Source: Bombus terrestris | Taxonomy: Eukaryota; Arthropoda; Insecta; Hymenoptera; Apidae | Length of the DNA stretch: 64,000 nucleotides | Assembly: GCF_910591885.1 (NCBI RefSeq) | Contig: NW_025963554.1 | Coordinates: 1 to 64,000 of the forward strand | Direction of reading: 5' to 3' | Part shown: positions 1 to 11,609 of the stretch, one piece after another | Layout of the letters: each line of letters starts with the position of its first letter | Numbering within the stretch: the stretch's first letter is position 1 | The notes under the pieces: generated by a model | What the model was told of the DNA's origin: nothing | The model's database searches: none | Seen by the model: the letters and a program-made list of their open reading frames with translations, nothing else | Position numbers and translations under genes: made by a program

Positions 1-3000
1 TTTTGACGAAAATTAAGCGATTTTACTCTCCCGTTTGAGGTAATTCCAAGTTCAAACGCTCTTTTCACTCCATTGTACATGCAAAACTTTGTGCAAGCGT
101 CTTCCAGCGTCGAAACAAGCCCAGACACACGCAAATCGCAATCATTCGCAGATTTTGATGAAAATTAAATGTTATTTATCCCGTTAAAGATAATTCGACG
201 TTTAACAGCTCTTTTCACTCCATTTTACATGCGGAACGTAGAGCACTCGTTTTTCAGCGTGCGAAACAAGCCCAGAAACTCGCAAATCACAATCATTCGC
301 TGATTTTAAAGAAAATTAAGCATTATTTCTTTCCCGTTTGTGATATTTCGACGCTTAAACGCTATGTTCACTGCATTATGCGTGCAGAACGTAGTGCACG
401 CGTTTTCCAGCGACGAAACAAGCCCAGGCACTCGCAATCATTCGTCGATTTTAAAAAAATTAAGCGATATTTCTCTCCCGTCTGAGATAATTCCACGTTT
501 TAAACGCTCTTTTCACTCCATTTTACATGCAAAACGTTGTGCACGCGTTTTCCAGCGTCGAAACAAGCCCAGAAACTCGCAAATCGCAATGATTCGCCGA
601 TTTTAACGAAAATTAAGCGTTATTTCTTTCCCGTTTGTGATATTTCGACGTTTAAAAGCTCTTTTCACTCCATTTTACATGCAGAACTTTGCGCACGCGT
701 TTTCCAGCTTCGAAACAAGCCCAGACACACGCAAATCGCAATCATTCGTCGATTTTGACGAAGATTAAGCGTTATTTCTTTCCCGTTTGTGATATTTCGA
801 CGTTTAAACGCTACTTTCACTCCATTTTACATGCAGAACGTTGCGCACGCGTTTTACAGCGTCGAAACAAGTGGAGAAACACGCAAATCGCAATCATTCG
901 TCGATTTTGACGAATATTAAGCGTTATTTCTTTCCCGTTAGTGATATTGTGACGTTTTAACGCTATTTTCACTGCATTACGCGTGCAGAACGTACTACAC
1001 GCTTCTTCCAGCGTCGAAAAAATCTCAGACACACGCAAATCGCAATTACTCGTCGATTTTGACGAAGATTAAGCGTTATTTCTTTCCCGTCTGTGATATT
1101 TCGACGTTTAAACTCTATTTTCACAGCATTATGAGTGCAGAACGCAGTACACGCGCCTTCCAGCGCCGATACAAGCCCAGACACACGCAAATCGCAATCA
1201 TTCGTCGATTTTGACGAAAACTAAACGTTATTCCTTTCCCGTCTGTGATGTTTCGACTTTTAACCGCTCTTTTCACTCCATTTTACATGCAGAACGTAGC
1301 GCACGCGTTTTCCTGTGTCGAAAAATGCCCAGAAACACGCAAATCGCAATCATTCGTCGATTTTGACGAAGATTAATCGTAATTTCTATCCCGTTTGTAA
1401 TATTTCGACGTTTAAACACTATTTTCACTCCATTTTACATGCAAAACGTACTGCACGCGTTTTCCTGCGTCGAAAAGAGTCCAGGAAATCGAAAATCGCA
1501 GTCACTCGTCGATTTTGACGAAGATTAAGCGTTATTTCTTTCCCGTCTGTGATATTTCGACGTTTAAACTCTATTTTCACTGCATTATGAGTGCAGAACG
1601 CAGTACACGTGCATTCCAGCGTCGAATCAAGCCCAGACACACGCAAATCGCGATTATTCGTCGATTTTGACGAAGATTAAGCGTAATTTCTCTCTCGTTT
1701 TTGATATTTCGACGCTTAAACGGTATTTTCACTGAATTATGAGTGCAGAACGTAGTACACGCGCCTTCCAGCGACGATACAAGCCCAGACACACGCAAAC
1801 GCAATCATTCGTCGATTTTGACGAAGATTAAGCGTAATTTCTCTCCCGTTTTTGATGTTTCGACTTCTAAACGCTCTTTTCACTCCATTTTACATGCAAA
1901 ACGCAGTGCACGCGTTTTCCAGCGTCGAAACAAGCCCAGAAACTCGCAAATCGCAATCAGTCGTAGATTTTGACGAAAATTAAGCGATTTTACTCTCCCG
2001 TTTGAGGTAATTCCAAGTTCAAACGCTCTTTTCACTCCATTGTACATGCAAAACTTTGTGCAAGCGTCTTCCAGCTTCGAAACAAGCCCAGACACACGCA
2101 AATCGCAACCATTCGCAGATTTTGATGAAAATTAAATGTTATTTATCCCGTTAAAGATAATTCGACGTTTAACAGCTCTTTTCACTCCATTTTACATGCG
2201 GAACGTAGAGCACTCGTTTTTCAGCGTGGAAACAAGCCCAGAAACTCGCAAATCGCAGTCATTCGCCCATTTTAACGAAAATTAAGCATTATTTCTTTCC
2301 CGCTTGTGATATTTCGACGCTTAAACGCTATGTTCACTGCACTATGCGTGCAGAACGTAGTACACGCGTCTTCCAGCGTCGAAGAAAGCCCAGACACAGA
2401 AAATCGCAATCATTCGTCGATTTTAAAAAAAATTAAGCGATATTTCTCTCCCGTCTGAGATAATTCCACGTTTAAACGCTCTTTTCACTCCATTTTACAT
2501 GCAAAACGTTGTGCACGCGTTTTCCAGCGTCGAAACAAGCCCAGAAACTCGCAAATCGCAATGATTCGCCGATTTTAACGAAAATTAAGCGTTATTTCTT
2601 TCCCGTTTGTGATATTTCGACGTTTAAACGCTCTTTTCATTCCATTTTACATGCAGAACTTTGCGCACGCGTTTACCAGCTTCGAAACAAGCCCAGACAC
2701 ACCCAAATCGCAACCATTCGTCGATTTTGACGAAGATTAAGCGTTATTTCTTTCCCGTTTGTGATATTTCGACGTTTAAACGCTCTTTTGTTTCCATTTT
2801 ACATGCAGAACGTTGCGCACGCGTTTTACAGCGTCGAAACAAGTGGAGAAACACGCAAATCGCAATCATTCGTCGATTTTGACGAATATTAAGCGTTATT
2901 TCTTTCCCGTTAGTGATATTGTGACGTTTTAACGCTATTTTCACTGCATTACGCGTGCAGAACGTACTACACGCTTCTTCCAGCGTCGAAAAAATCCCAG

Positions 3001-3010
3001 ACACACGCAA
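1..3010. repeat. Higher-order repeat in satellite 1 (~1.97 kb, 13 units)
   Basis: The sequence at 1-1038 is repeated at about 1968-3010 with an offset of 1967-1972 bp, close to 13 units of 152 bp. Shared unusual variants include GAGGTAATTCCAAGTTCAAA with CCATTGTACATG (positions 21-80 and 1988-2050) and ATTGTGACGTTTTAACGC (about 944 and 2916). A second offset of 1516 bp (10 units) links 1577-1804 with 3093-3320. Variant units therefore recur as ordered blocks, the mark of higher-order duplication, but with more divergence than the blocks of satellite 2. Confidence 0.75.
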
Positions 3011-5742
3011 ATCGCAGTCACTCGTCGATTTTGACGAAGATTAAGCGTTATTTCTTTCCCGTCTGTGATATTTCGACGTTTAAACTCTATTTTCACTGCA
3101 TTATTTGTGCAGAGCGTAGTACACGTGCATTCCAGCGTCGAATCAAGCCCAGACACACGCAAATCGCGATTATTCGTCGATTTTGACGAAGATTAAGCGT
3201 AATTTCTCTCTCGTTTTTGATATTTCGACGCTTAAACGGTATTTTCACTGAATTATGAGTGCAGAACGTAGTACACGCGCCTTCCAGCGACGATACAAGC
3301 CCAGACACACGCAAACGCAATCATTCGTCGATTTTGACGAAGATTAAGCGTAATTTCTCTCCCGTTTTTGATGTTTCGACTTTTAAACGCTCTTTTCACT
3401 CCATTTTACATGCAAAACGCAGTGCACGCGTTTTCCAGCGTCGAAACAAGCCCAGAAACTCGCAAATCGCAATCATTCGTAGATTTTGACGAAAATTAAG
3501 CGATTTTACTCTCCCGTTTGAGGTAATTCCACGTTCAAACGCTCTTTTCACTCCATTTTACATGCAAAACGTAGTGCACGCGTTTTCCAGCGTCGAAACA
3601 AGCCCAGAAACTCGCAAATCGCAATCATTCGTAGATTTTGACGAAAATTAAGCGATTCTACTCTCCCGTTTGAGGTAATTCCACGTTCAAACGCTCTTTT
3701 CTCTCCATTTTACATGCAAAACGTAGTGCACGCGTTTTCCAGCGCCGAAACAAGCCCAGAAACTCGCAAATCGCAATGATTCGCAGATTTTAACGAAGAT
3801 TAATCGTAATTACTATCCCGTTTGAGATATTTCGACGTGTAAACGCTATTTTCACTCCATTTTACATGCAATACGTAGTGCACGCGTTTTCCAGCGTCGA
3901 AAAGAGCCCAGGAACTCGAAAATCGCAGTCACTCGCTGCCATTGACGAAAATTAAACGTTATTTCTTTCCCGTGTGTGATATTTGGACGTTTAAACGCTA
4001 TTTTCACTGCATTATGAGTGCAGAGCGCAATACACGCGCCTTCCAGCTTCGAAACAATCCCAGACACACGCAAATCGCAATTATTCGTCGATTTTGACGA
4101 AGGTTAAGCGTAATTTCTCTCCCGTTTTTGATATTTCGACGCTTAAACGATATTTTCACTGAATTATGAGTGCAGAACCTAGTACAATCGTCTTCCAGCG
4201 TCGAAACAAGCCCAGACACAAGCAAATAGCAATCAATCGCCGATTTTGACGAAATCTAAATCTTATTTATCCCGTTAAAGATAATACGACGATTAAACGC
4301 TCTTTTCACTCCATTTTACATGCAGAACGTAGTGCACGCGTTTTCCAGCTTCGAAACAAGCCCAGACACACACAAATCGCAATTCGCCGGTTTTGACGAA
4401 AATTAAATGTTATTTATCTCGTTAAAGATAATTCCACGTTTAAGCGCTCTTTTCACTCCATTTTACATGCAAACCGTTGTGCACGCGTTTTCCAGCGTCG
4501 AAACAAGACCGGAAACACGCAAATCGCAATTACTCGTCGATTTTGACGAAGATTAAGCGTTATTTCTTTCTCGTCTGTGATATTTCGACGTTTAAACTCT
4601 ATTTTCACTGCATTATGAGTGCAAAACGCAGTGCACGCGTTTTCCAACGTCGGAACAAGCCCAGAAACTCGCAAATCGCAATCAGTCGTAGATTTTGACG
4701 AAAATTAAGCGATTTTACTCTCCCGTTTGAGGTGATTCCACGTTCAAACGCGCTTTTCACTCCCTTGTACATGCAAAACTTTGTGCAAGCGTCTTCCAGC
4801 GTCGAAACAAGCCCAGACACTCGTAATCATTCGCCGATTTTAACGAAAATTAAGCGTTATTTCTTTCCCGTTTGAGATATTTCGACGTTTAAACGCTATG
4901 TTCACTGCATTGTGCGTGCAGAACGTAGTACACGCGTCTTCCAGCGTCGAAGAAAGCCCAGACACAGAAAATCGCAATCATTCGTCGATTTTAAAAAAAA
5001 TTAATCGTAATTTCTCTCCCGTTTGATATAATTCCACGTTTAAACGCTCTTTTCACTCCATTTTACATGCAGAAAGTAGTACACGCGTTTTCCAGCGTCG
5101 AAACAAGCCCAGAAACTCGCAAATCGCAACCATTCGCCCATTTTAACGAAAATTAAGCGTTATTTCTTTCCCGTTTGTGATATTTCGACGTTTAAACGCT
5201 CTTTTCATTCCATTTTACATGCAGAACTTTGCGCACGCGTTTTACAGCGTCGAAACAAGTGGAGAAACACGCAAATCGCAATCATTCGTCGATTTTGACG
5301 AATATTAAGCGTTATTTCTTTCCCGTTTGTGATATTTTGACGTTTAAACGCTCTTTTCACTTCATTTTACATGCAAAACGTAGTGCACGCGTTTTCCATC
5401 GTCGAAACAAGCCCAGAAACTCGCAAATCGCAATCATTCGTCGATTTTGACGAAAATTAAATGATATTTATCCCGTTAATGATAAATCGACGATTAAACG
5501 CACTTTTCACACCATTTTACATGCAGAACGTAGCGCACGCGTTTTTCAGCGTCGAAACAAGCCCAGACACACGCAAATCACAATCATTCGTCGATTTTGA
5601 CGAAGATTAAGCGTTATTTCTTTCCCGTTAGTGATATTGTGACGTTTTAACGCTATTTTCACTGCATTACGCGTGCAGAACGTACTACACGCTTCTTCCA
5701 GCGTAGAAAAAATCCCAGACACACGCAAATCGCAATCATTCG

Positions 5743-8460
5743 CCGATTTTGAAAAAAATTAAGAGATATTTTTATCCGGTTTGAGATAATTCCACGTTTA
5801 AACGCTCTTTTCACTTCATTTTACACGCAAAACTTAGTAGACGCGTCTTCCAGTGTCGAAACAAGCGCAGACACACGCAAATCGCAATCATTCGCCGATT
5901 TTGACGAAAATTAAATGTTATTTATCCCGTTAAAGATAATTCGACGTTTAACAGCTCTTTTCACTCTATTTTACATGCAGAACGTAGTGCACGCATTTTC
6001 GAGCGTCGAAACAAGCCCAGACACACGCAAATCGCAATCATTCGTCGATTTTGACGAAGATTAAGCGTTATTTCTTTCCCGCTTGTGATATTTCTACGTT
6101 TAAACGCTATTTTCACTGCATTATGCGTGCAGAACGTAGTACACGCGCTTTCCATGCGTCGGAGCTAGCTCAGACACACACAACTCGCAACCATTCGCCG
6201 ATTTTGACGAAAATTAAATGTTATATATCCCGTTTGAGATAATTCCACGTTTAAACGCTCTTTTCACTCCATTTTACATGCAGAACGTAGTACACGCGTT
6301 TTCCAGCGTCGGAACAAGCCCAGACACACACAAATCGCAACCATTCGCCGATTTTGATGAAAATTAAATGTTATTTATTCCGTTAAAGTTAATTCGACGT
6401 TTAAACGCTCTTTTCTCTCCATTTTACAAGCAAAACGTAGTGCACGCGTTTTCCAGCGTCGAAAGAAACCCAGAAACTCGCAAATAGCAATCATTCGCCG
6501 ATTTTGACGAAAATTAAATGTTATTTTTTCCGCTAAAGATAATTCGACGTTTACACCCTCTTTTCACTCCATTTTGCATGCAAAACGTAGTGCACGCGTT
6601 TTCCATCGTTTTCCAGACACACGCAAATCGCAATCATTCGCTGATTTTGACGAAAATTAAGCATTATTTCTTTCCCGTTTGTGATATTTTGACGCTTAAA
6701 CGCTATTTTCACTGCATTATGCGTTCAGAACGTAGTGCACGCGTCTTCCAGCGTCGGAGAAAGCCAGACACACGCAAATCGCAATCATTCGCCGATTTTG
6801 ACGAAAATTAAATGTTATTTATCCTGTTAAAGATAATTCGACGTTTAAACAGCCCTTTTAACTCCATTTTACATGCAAAACGTAGTGCACGCATTTTCGA
6901 GCGTCGAAACAAGCCCAGACACACGCAAATCGCAATCATTCGGAGATTTTCTCGAAAATTAAGCGTTATTTCTTTCCCGATTGTGATATTTTGATGTTTT
7001 AACGCTATTTTCACTGCATTATGCGTGCAGAACGTAGTACACGCGTCTTCCAGCATCGAAGAAAGCCCAGACACACGTAAATCGCAATCATTCGTCGATT
7101 CTGAAAAAAATTAGGCGATATTTCTCTCCCGTTTGAGATATTTTGACGTTTAAACGCTATTTTCACTGCATTATGCGTACAGAACGTAGTACACGCGTCT
7201 TCCATTATCGAAGAAAGCCCAGACACACGTAAATCGCAATCATTCGTCGATTTTGACGAAAATTAAATGTTATTTATCCCGTTAAAGATAATTCGACGTT
7301 TTACAGCTCTTTTCACTCTATTTTACATGCAAAACGTAGTGCTCGCGTTTTCCAACGTTTTCCAGACGCAAGCAAATCGCAATCATTCGCAGATTTTGAC
7401 GAAGATTAAGCGTTATTTCTTTCCCGTTAGTGATATTGTGACGTTTTAACGCTATTTTCACTGCATTACGCGTGCAGAACGTACTACACGCTTCTTCCAG
7501 CATCGAAAAAATCCCAGAAACACGCAAATCGCAATCATTCGCCGATTTTGAAAAAAAATTAAGAGATATTTTTATCCGGTTTGAGATAATTCCACGTTTA
7601 AACGCTCATTTCACTTCATTTTACACGCAAAACTTAGTAGACACGTCTTCCAGTGTCGAAACAAGCGCGGACACACGCAAATCGCAATCATTCGCCGATT
7701 TTGACGAAAATTAAATGTTATTTATCCCGTTAAAGATAATTCGACGTTTAACAGCTCTTTTCACTCTATTTTACATGCAAAACGTAGTGCACGCATTTTC
7801 CAGCGTCGAAACAAGCCCAGACACACACAAATCGCAATCATTCGTCGATATTGAAAAAATTAAGAGATATTTCTCTCCCGTTTGAGATAATTCCACGTTT
7901 AAACGCTCTTTTTACTCCATTTTACATGCAAAACGTAGTGCACGCGTTTTCCATCGTCGAAACAAGCCCAGAAACTCGCAAATCGCAATCGTTCGTCGAT
8001 TTTGACGAAAATTAAATGATATTTATCCCGTTATTGATAATTCCACGTTTAAACGCTCTTTTCACTCCATTTTACATGCAAAACGTAGTGCACACGTTTT
8101 CCAGCGTTTTCCAGGCACGCGCAAATCGCAATCATTCGCCGATTTTGAAAAAAATGAAGAGATATTTTTATCCGGTTTGAGATAATTCCACGTTTAAACG
8201 CTCTTTTCACTTCATTTTACACGCAAAACTTAGTAGACGCGTCTTCCAGTGTCGAAACAAGCGCAGACACACGCAAATCGCAATCATTCGCCGATTTTGA
8301 CGAAAATTAAATGTTATTTATCCCGTTAAAGATAATTCGACGTTTTACAGCTCTTTTCACTCTATTTTACATGCAAAACGTAGTGCACGCATTTTCCAGC
8401 GTCGAAACAAGCCCAGACACACACAAATCGCAATCATTCGTCGATATTGAAAAAAATTAA
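5743..8460. repeat. Duplicated multi-unit block in satellite 1, three copies
   Basis: A distinctive unit carries TTTTTATCCGGTTTGAG, TTACACGCAAAACTTAGTAG and CCAGTGTCGAAACAAGCGC. It is followed by a TTATTTATCCCGTTAAAG-type unit. The pair is found at about 5743-6000, 7541-7850 and 8139-8450, with spacings of 1800 and 596 bp. These are further local multi-unit duplications in the right half of the array. Confidence 0.7.
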
Positions 8461-10123
8461 GAGATATTTCTCTCCCGTTTGAGATAATTCCACGCTTAAA
8501 CGCTCTTTTCACTCCATTTTACATGCAAAACGTAATGCACGCGTTTTCGAGCGTCGAAACAAGCCCAGACACACGCAAATCGCATTCATTCGCAGATTTT
8601 GATGAAAATCAAATGTTGTTTATCCCGTTAAAGATAATTCGACGTTTAACAGCTCTTTTCACTCCATTTTACATGCAGAACGTATCTCACGCTTTTTCCA
8701 GCGTCCAAACAAGCCCAGACAAACGCAAATCACAATCATTCGCAGATTTTGATGAAAATTAAATGTTATTTATCCCGTTAAAGATAATTCGACGATTGAA
8801 CGCTCTTTTCACACCATTTTACATGCAGAACGTAGCGCACGCGTCTTCCAGCGTCGAAACAAGCACAGAAACTCGCAAATCGCAATCATTCGTCGATTTT
8901 GACGAAGATTAAGCGTTATTTCTTTCCCGTTTGTGATATTTCTACGTTTAAACGCTGTTTTCACTGCATTATGCGTGCAGAACGTAGTGCACGCGTTATC
9001 CAGCGTCGAAACAAGCCCACACACACGCAAATCGCAACCATTCGCCGATTTTGATGAATATTAAGCGTTATTTCTTTCCCGTTTGTGATATTTTGACGTT
9101 TAAACGTTATTTTCTCATCATTTTACACGCAAAACGTAGTGCACGCGTTTTCCAGCGTCGAAACAAGCCCAGAAACTCGCAAATCGCAATGATTCGCTGA
9201 TTTTAACGAAAATTAAGCGTTATTTCTTTCCCGTTTGTGATATTGCGACGTTTAAACGCTATTTTCACTGCATTATGCGTGCAGAACATAGTGCACGCGT
9301 TTGTCGGCGACGAAACAAGCCCAGAAACTCGCAAATCACAATCATTCGCCGATTTTAACGAAAATTAAGCGTTATTTCTTTCCCGTTTTTGATATTGCGA
9401 CGTTTAAACGTTATTTTCACTTCAGTTTACATACAAAACGTAGTGCACGCGTTTTCCATCGTCGAAACAAGCCCAGAAAGTCGCAAATTGCAATCATTCG
9501 TCTATTTTGACGAAAATTAAATGATATTTATCCCGTTAATGATAATTCGACGATTAAACGCTCTTTTCACACCATTTTACATGCAGAACGTAGCGCACTC
9601 GTTTTTCAGCGTCGAAACAAGCCCAGACACACACACATCGCAATCATTCGTCGATATTGAAAAAATTTAGCGATATTTCTCTCCCGTTTGAGATAATTCC
9701 ACGATTAAACGCTCCTTTCACTCCATTTTACATGCAAAACGTAATGCACGCGTTTTCGAGCGTCGAAACAAGCCCAGACACACGCAAATCGCGATCATTC
9801 GCAGATTTTGATGAAAATTAAATGTTATTTATCCCGTTAAAGGTAATTCGACGTTTAACAGCTCTTTTCACTCCATTTTACATGCGGAACGTAGAGCACT
9901 CGTTTTTCAGCGTGGAAATAAGACCAGAATCTCCCAAATCGCAGTCATTCGCCGATTTGAAAGAAAATTAAGCGCTATTTCTTTCCCGCTTGTGATATTT
10001 CGAAGTTTAAACGTTATTTTCACTGCATTATGCGTGCAGAACGAAGTACTCGCTTTATCCAGCGTCGAAACAAGCCCAGAACCTCGCAAATTGCAATCAT
10101 TCGCCGATTTTAACGAAAATTAA

Positions 10124-10140
10124 TGTAAATTATATTATAA
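10124..10140. other. Junction between satellite 1 and satellite 2
   Basis: Satellite 1 stops within a unit, just after GATTTTAACGAAAATTAA. A 17-bp AT-only/TG stretch (TGTAAATTATATTATAA) follows, and the first recognisable satellite 2 word (CATAACGTAATAGTATATAACG-like) starts at about 10141. There is no mobile-element end or target duplication at the junction. Confidence 0.7.
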
Positions 10141-10668
10141 TATCATAACGTAATAGTATATAACGTTTCATGTCATAACATAATAATGTATAACGTCAAA
10201 CGTTATAACGTAATATTCTATAACGTTATACGATATATCGTTATACTATATAACATTACACGTTGTATAGTAATTTTATATAACGTTACACGTTATAACG
10301 AAATACTATATAACGTTATACGTTATAACGAAATACTATATAACGTTATACGTTATAACGTAATAGTATATAACGTTATACGATATATCATAATACTATA
10401 TAACGTTACACGTTGTATAGTAATAGTATATAACGTTATACGTTGTAACGAAATACTATATAACGTTATACGTTATAACGAAATACTATATAACGTTATA
10501 CGATATATCGCAATACTATATAACGTTACACGTTGTATAGTAATAGTATACAATGTTATACGGTATATAGTAAAATTATGTAACGTCATACGTTATAACG
10601 TAGTACTATATAACGTTGTACGTTATATTGTAATGCCATATAACGTTACACGTTGTATAGTATTAGTA
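10141..10668. repeat. Satellite 2, left part (30-bp monomer)
   Basis: About 17 tandem 30-bp units of the TATAACGTTATACGT plus TATAACGTAATAGTA type precede the retrotransposon insertion. The first two units, next to satellite 1, are the most diverged (ATAACGTTTCATGTCATAAC). The stretch is interrupted at 10668 by the LTR element and continues in phase-like fashion at 17356. Its 10-codon period gives an apparent 164-codon open frame at 10186-10680, which runs into the LTR and is not a gene. Confidence 0.95.
10665..10668. repeat. Target-site duplication, left copy (AGTA)
   Basis: AGTA directly precedes the TGTCGG start of the 5' LTR, and the same four bases follow the 3' LTR at 17356-17359. Four base pairs is a usual length for Ty3/Gypsy integration. 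Because AGTA is common in the satellite (TAATAGTATATAA), the match alone is weak evidence. It fits because removing the element restores a normal satellite 2 word. Confidence 0.75.
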
Positions 10669-11232
10669 TGTCGGAGATGAAAGAACACCGGAGCCTCCCC
10701 TTTGGAGCGGTGGGAGGACCCCCTTAGCGCTGTAACCCAGATTTCATCATAGCCGCACTAAGAAACTGTTGTAATTCGATCCGACTGTACTTATTCGAAA
10801 TTTATGATAGTGAGCTCGGGCTCGAGGTGACAACCGGTCGCCGAACGTAGTCGCGGTCAAGGGATGAACGTTTTACCTAACAGAGGCATGAAGTAACTCT
10901 ATAGCTTTCCTTAAAAGAAATACTTGGGACGGGGCACGACGGTAAACATTTCAACGATTTCTGTCCCGTGGCTCGCCACACGCAGACTTTGTCCTTCGGG
11001 TAAGACGATTGCCAGATGCCAACGTATCCTCACAGTATATGTTTAGCTGGGCGAGGACCCGCTACGAATATTAAATTTCAATTACACAAAGTCTCTCAAA
11101 TAGACAAATGGCCTGTGCCCCAACTACGGGAAGATAAGAGAAATCTATCCTTCCACGAACGACGCTTCTCGCTAGCAACTTTCCCCAAGGACAGCTAATA
11201 TCTTTCTCTAACCACCAACATGGAAATTGACC

Positions 11233-11238
11233 AATAAA
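11233..11238 (+). promoter_or_regulatory. AATAAA, candidate poly(A) signal in 5' LTR (first)
   Basis: AATAAA in the context ACCAATAAACAG. The equivalent site in the 3' LTR is 16916-16921. It could be a polyadenylation signal only in the 3' copy; in the 5' copy it would need to be bypassed or lie upstream of the transcription start. Confidence 0.35.
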
Positions 11239-11579
11239 CAGCAACGTCAATTTCCCTCACCCTTCGAGCGAAGACTTTTCTCCGCGAATCCGATGATCTC
11301 GTGCCCTTAGGCACACCCATCATAGTTTTCTTCGACAGCATCACCGCGACGGAGAGACACTCTCTAGTGCGATCTCATCAGTAATCGACCTGTCTTTCGT
11401 ATACGAAATAATTGCCCCCGTGCTCTAACATATAGTGTAACTTAGACGCAAACGAAGGGTAAAGTCCAGTATCCGTTGACCGCGGAAACGTTGCCGGAGC
11501 CGAGACCATTGTCATAGTGCCGCGAATATCGAAACCTTGCGATTATCTATCGACGCTGTAAATCTCTCTAATTTGTGTC

Positions 11580-11585
11580 AATAAA
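11580..11585 (+). promoter_or_regulatory. AATAAA, candidate poly(A) signal in 5' LTR (second)
   Basis: AATAAA in the context TGTCAATAAACTC, 25 bp before the Gag-Pol ATG. The equivalent site in the 3' LTR is 17263-17268, about 90 bp from the LTR end. This is the better placed candidate for ending the element's RNA, and would put the R/U5 border close to the ATG. Confidence 0.45.
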
Positions 11586-11609
11586 CTCAGCCATTGTTAC
11601 ACCGCACCT

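Larger units (their letters stand above)
1..10123. repeat. Satellite 1: ~152-bp tandem array, about 66 divergent units
   Basis: The stretch is a continuous head-to-tail array. Equivalent positions recur every 152 bp (for example 537 to 689, 817 to 969, 1425 to 1577). Recurring landmarks in each unit are GATTTTGACGAA, then a CCCGTTTGTGATATTTCGACG-like stretch (often CCCGTTAAAGATAATTCGACG-like instead), the palindrome-bearing CGTTTAAACGCT, TTTTCACTCCATTTTACATG or CACTGCATTATGCGTG, GTGCACGCGTTTTCCAGCG, TCGAAACAAGCCCAGA and CGCAAATCGCAATCATTCG. Two subfamilies can be seen: one with TTATTTCTTTCCCG and one, a few bases shorter, with TTATTTATCCCGTT. Units differ at many sites, so the array is older or less homogenised than satellite 2. 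The array is cut off by the left window edge. No gene is visible within it; short open frames on both strands repeat with the unit. Its function is unknown, and a heterochromatic satellite is the simplest reading. Confidence 0.95.

Noticed and set aside
340..9510. Many 60-97-codon open frames on both strands in satellite 1
   Set aside because: They recur with the 152-bp unit, overlap on both strands, and have no domain or start context. They are the translation of a repeat.
1..10123. Telomeric or rDNA origin for satellite 1
   Set aside because: There is no short G-rich telomere motif and no rRNA-like sequence; the unit is a 152-bp unrelated satellite.
11016..11198. 60-codon frame inside the LTR (also at 16699-16881)
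   Set aside because: It has no recognised domain, and one of the four LTR differences changes a residue. It is probably chance within the U3/R region.
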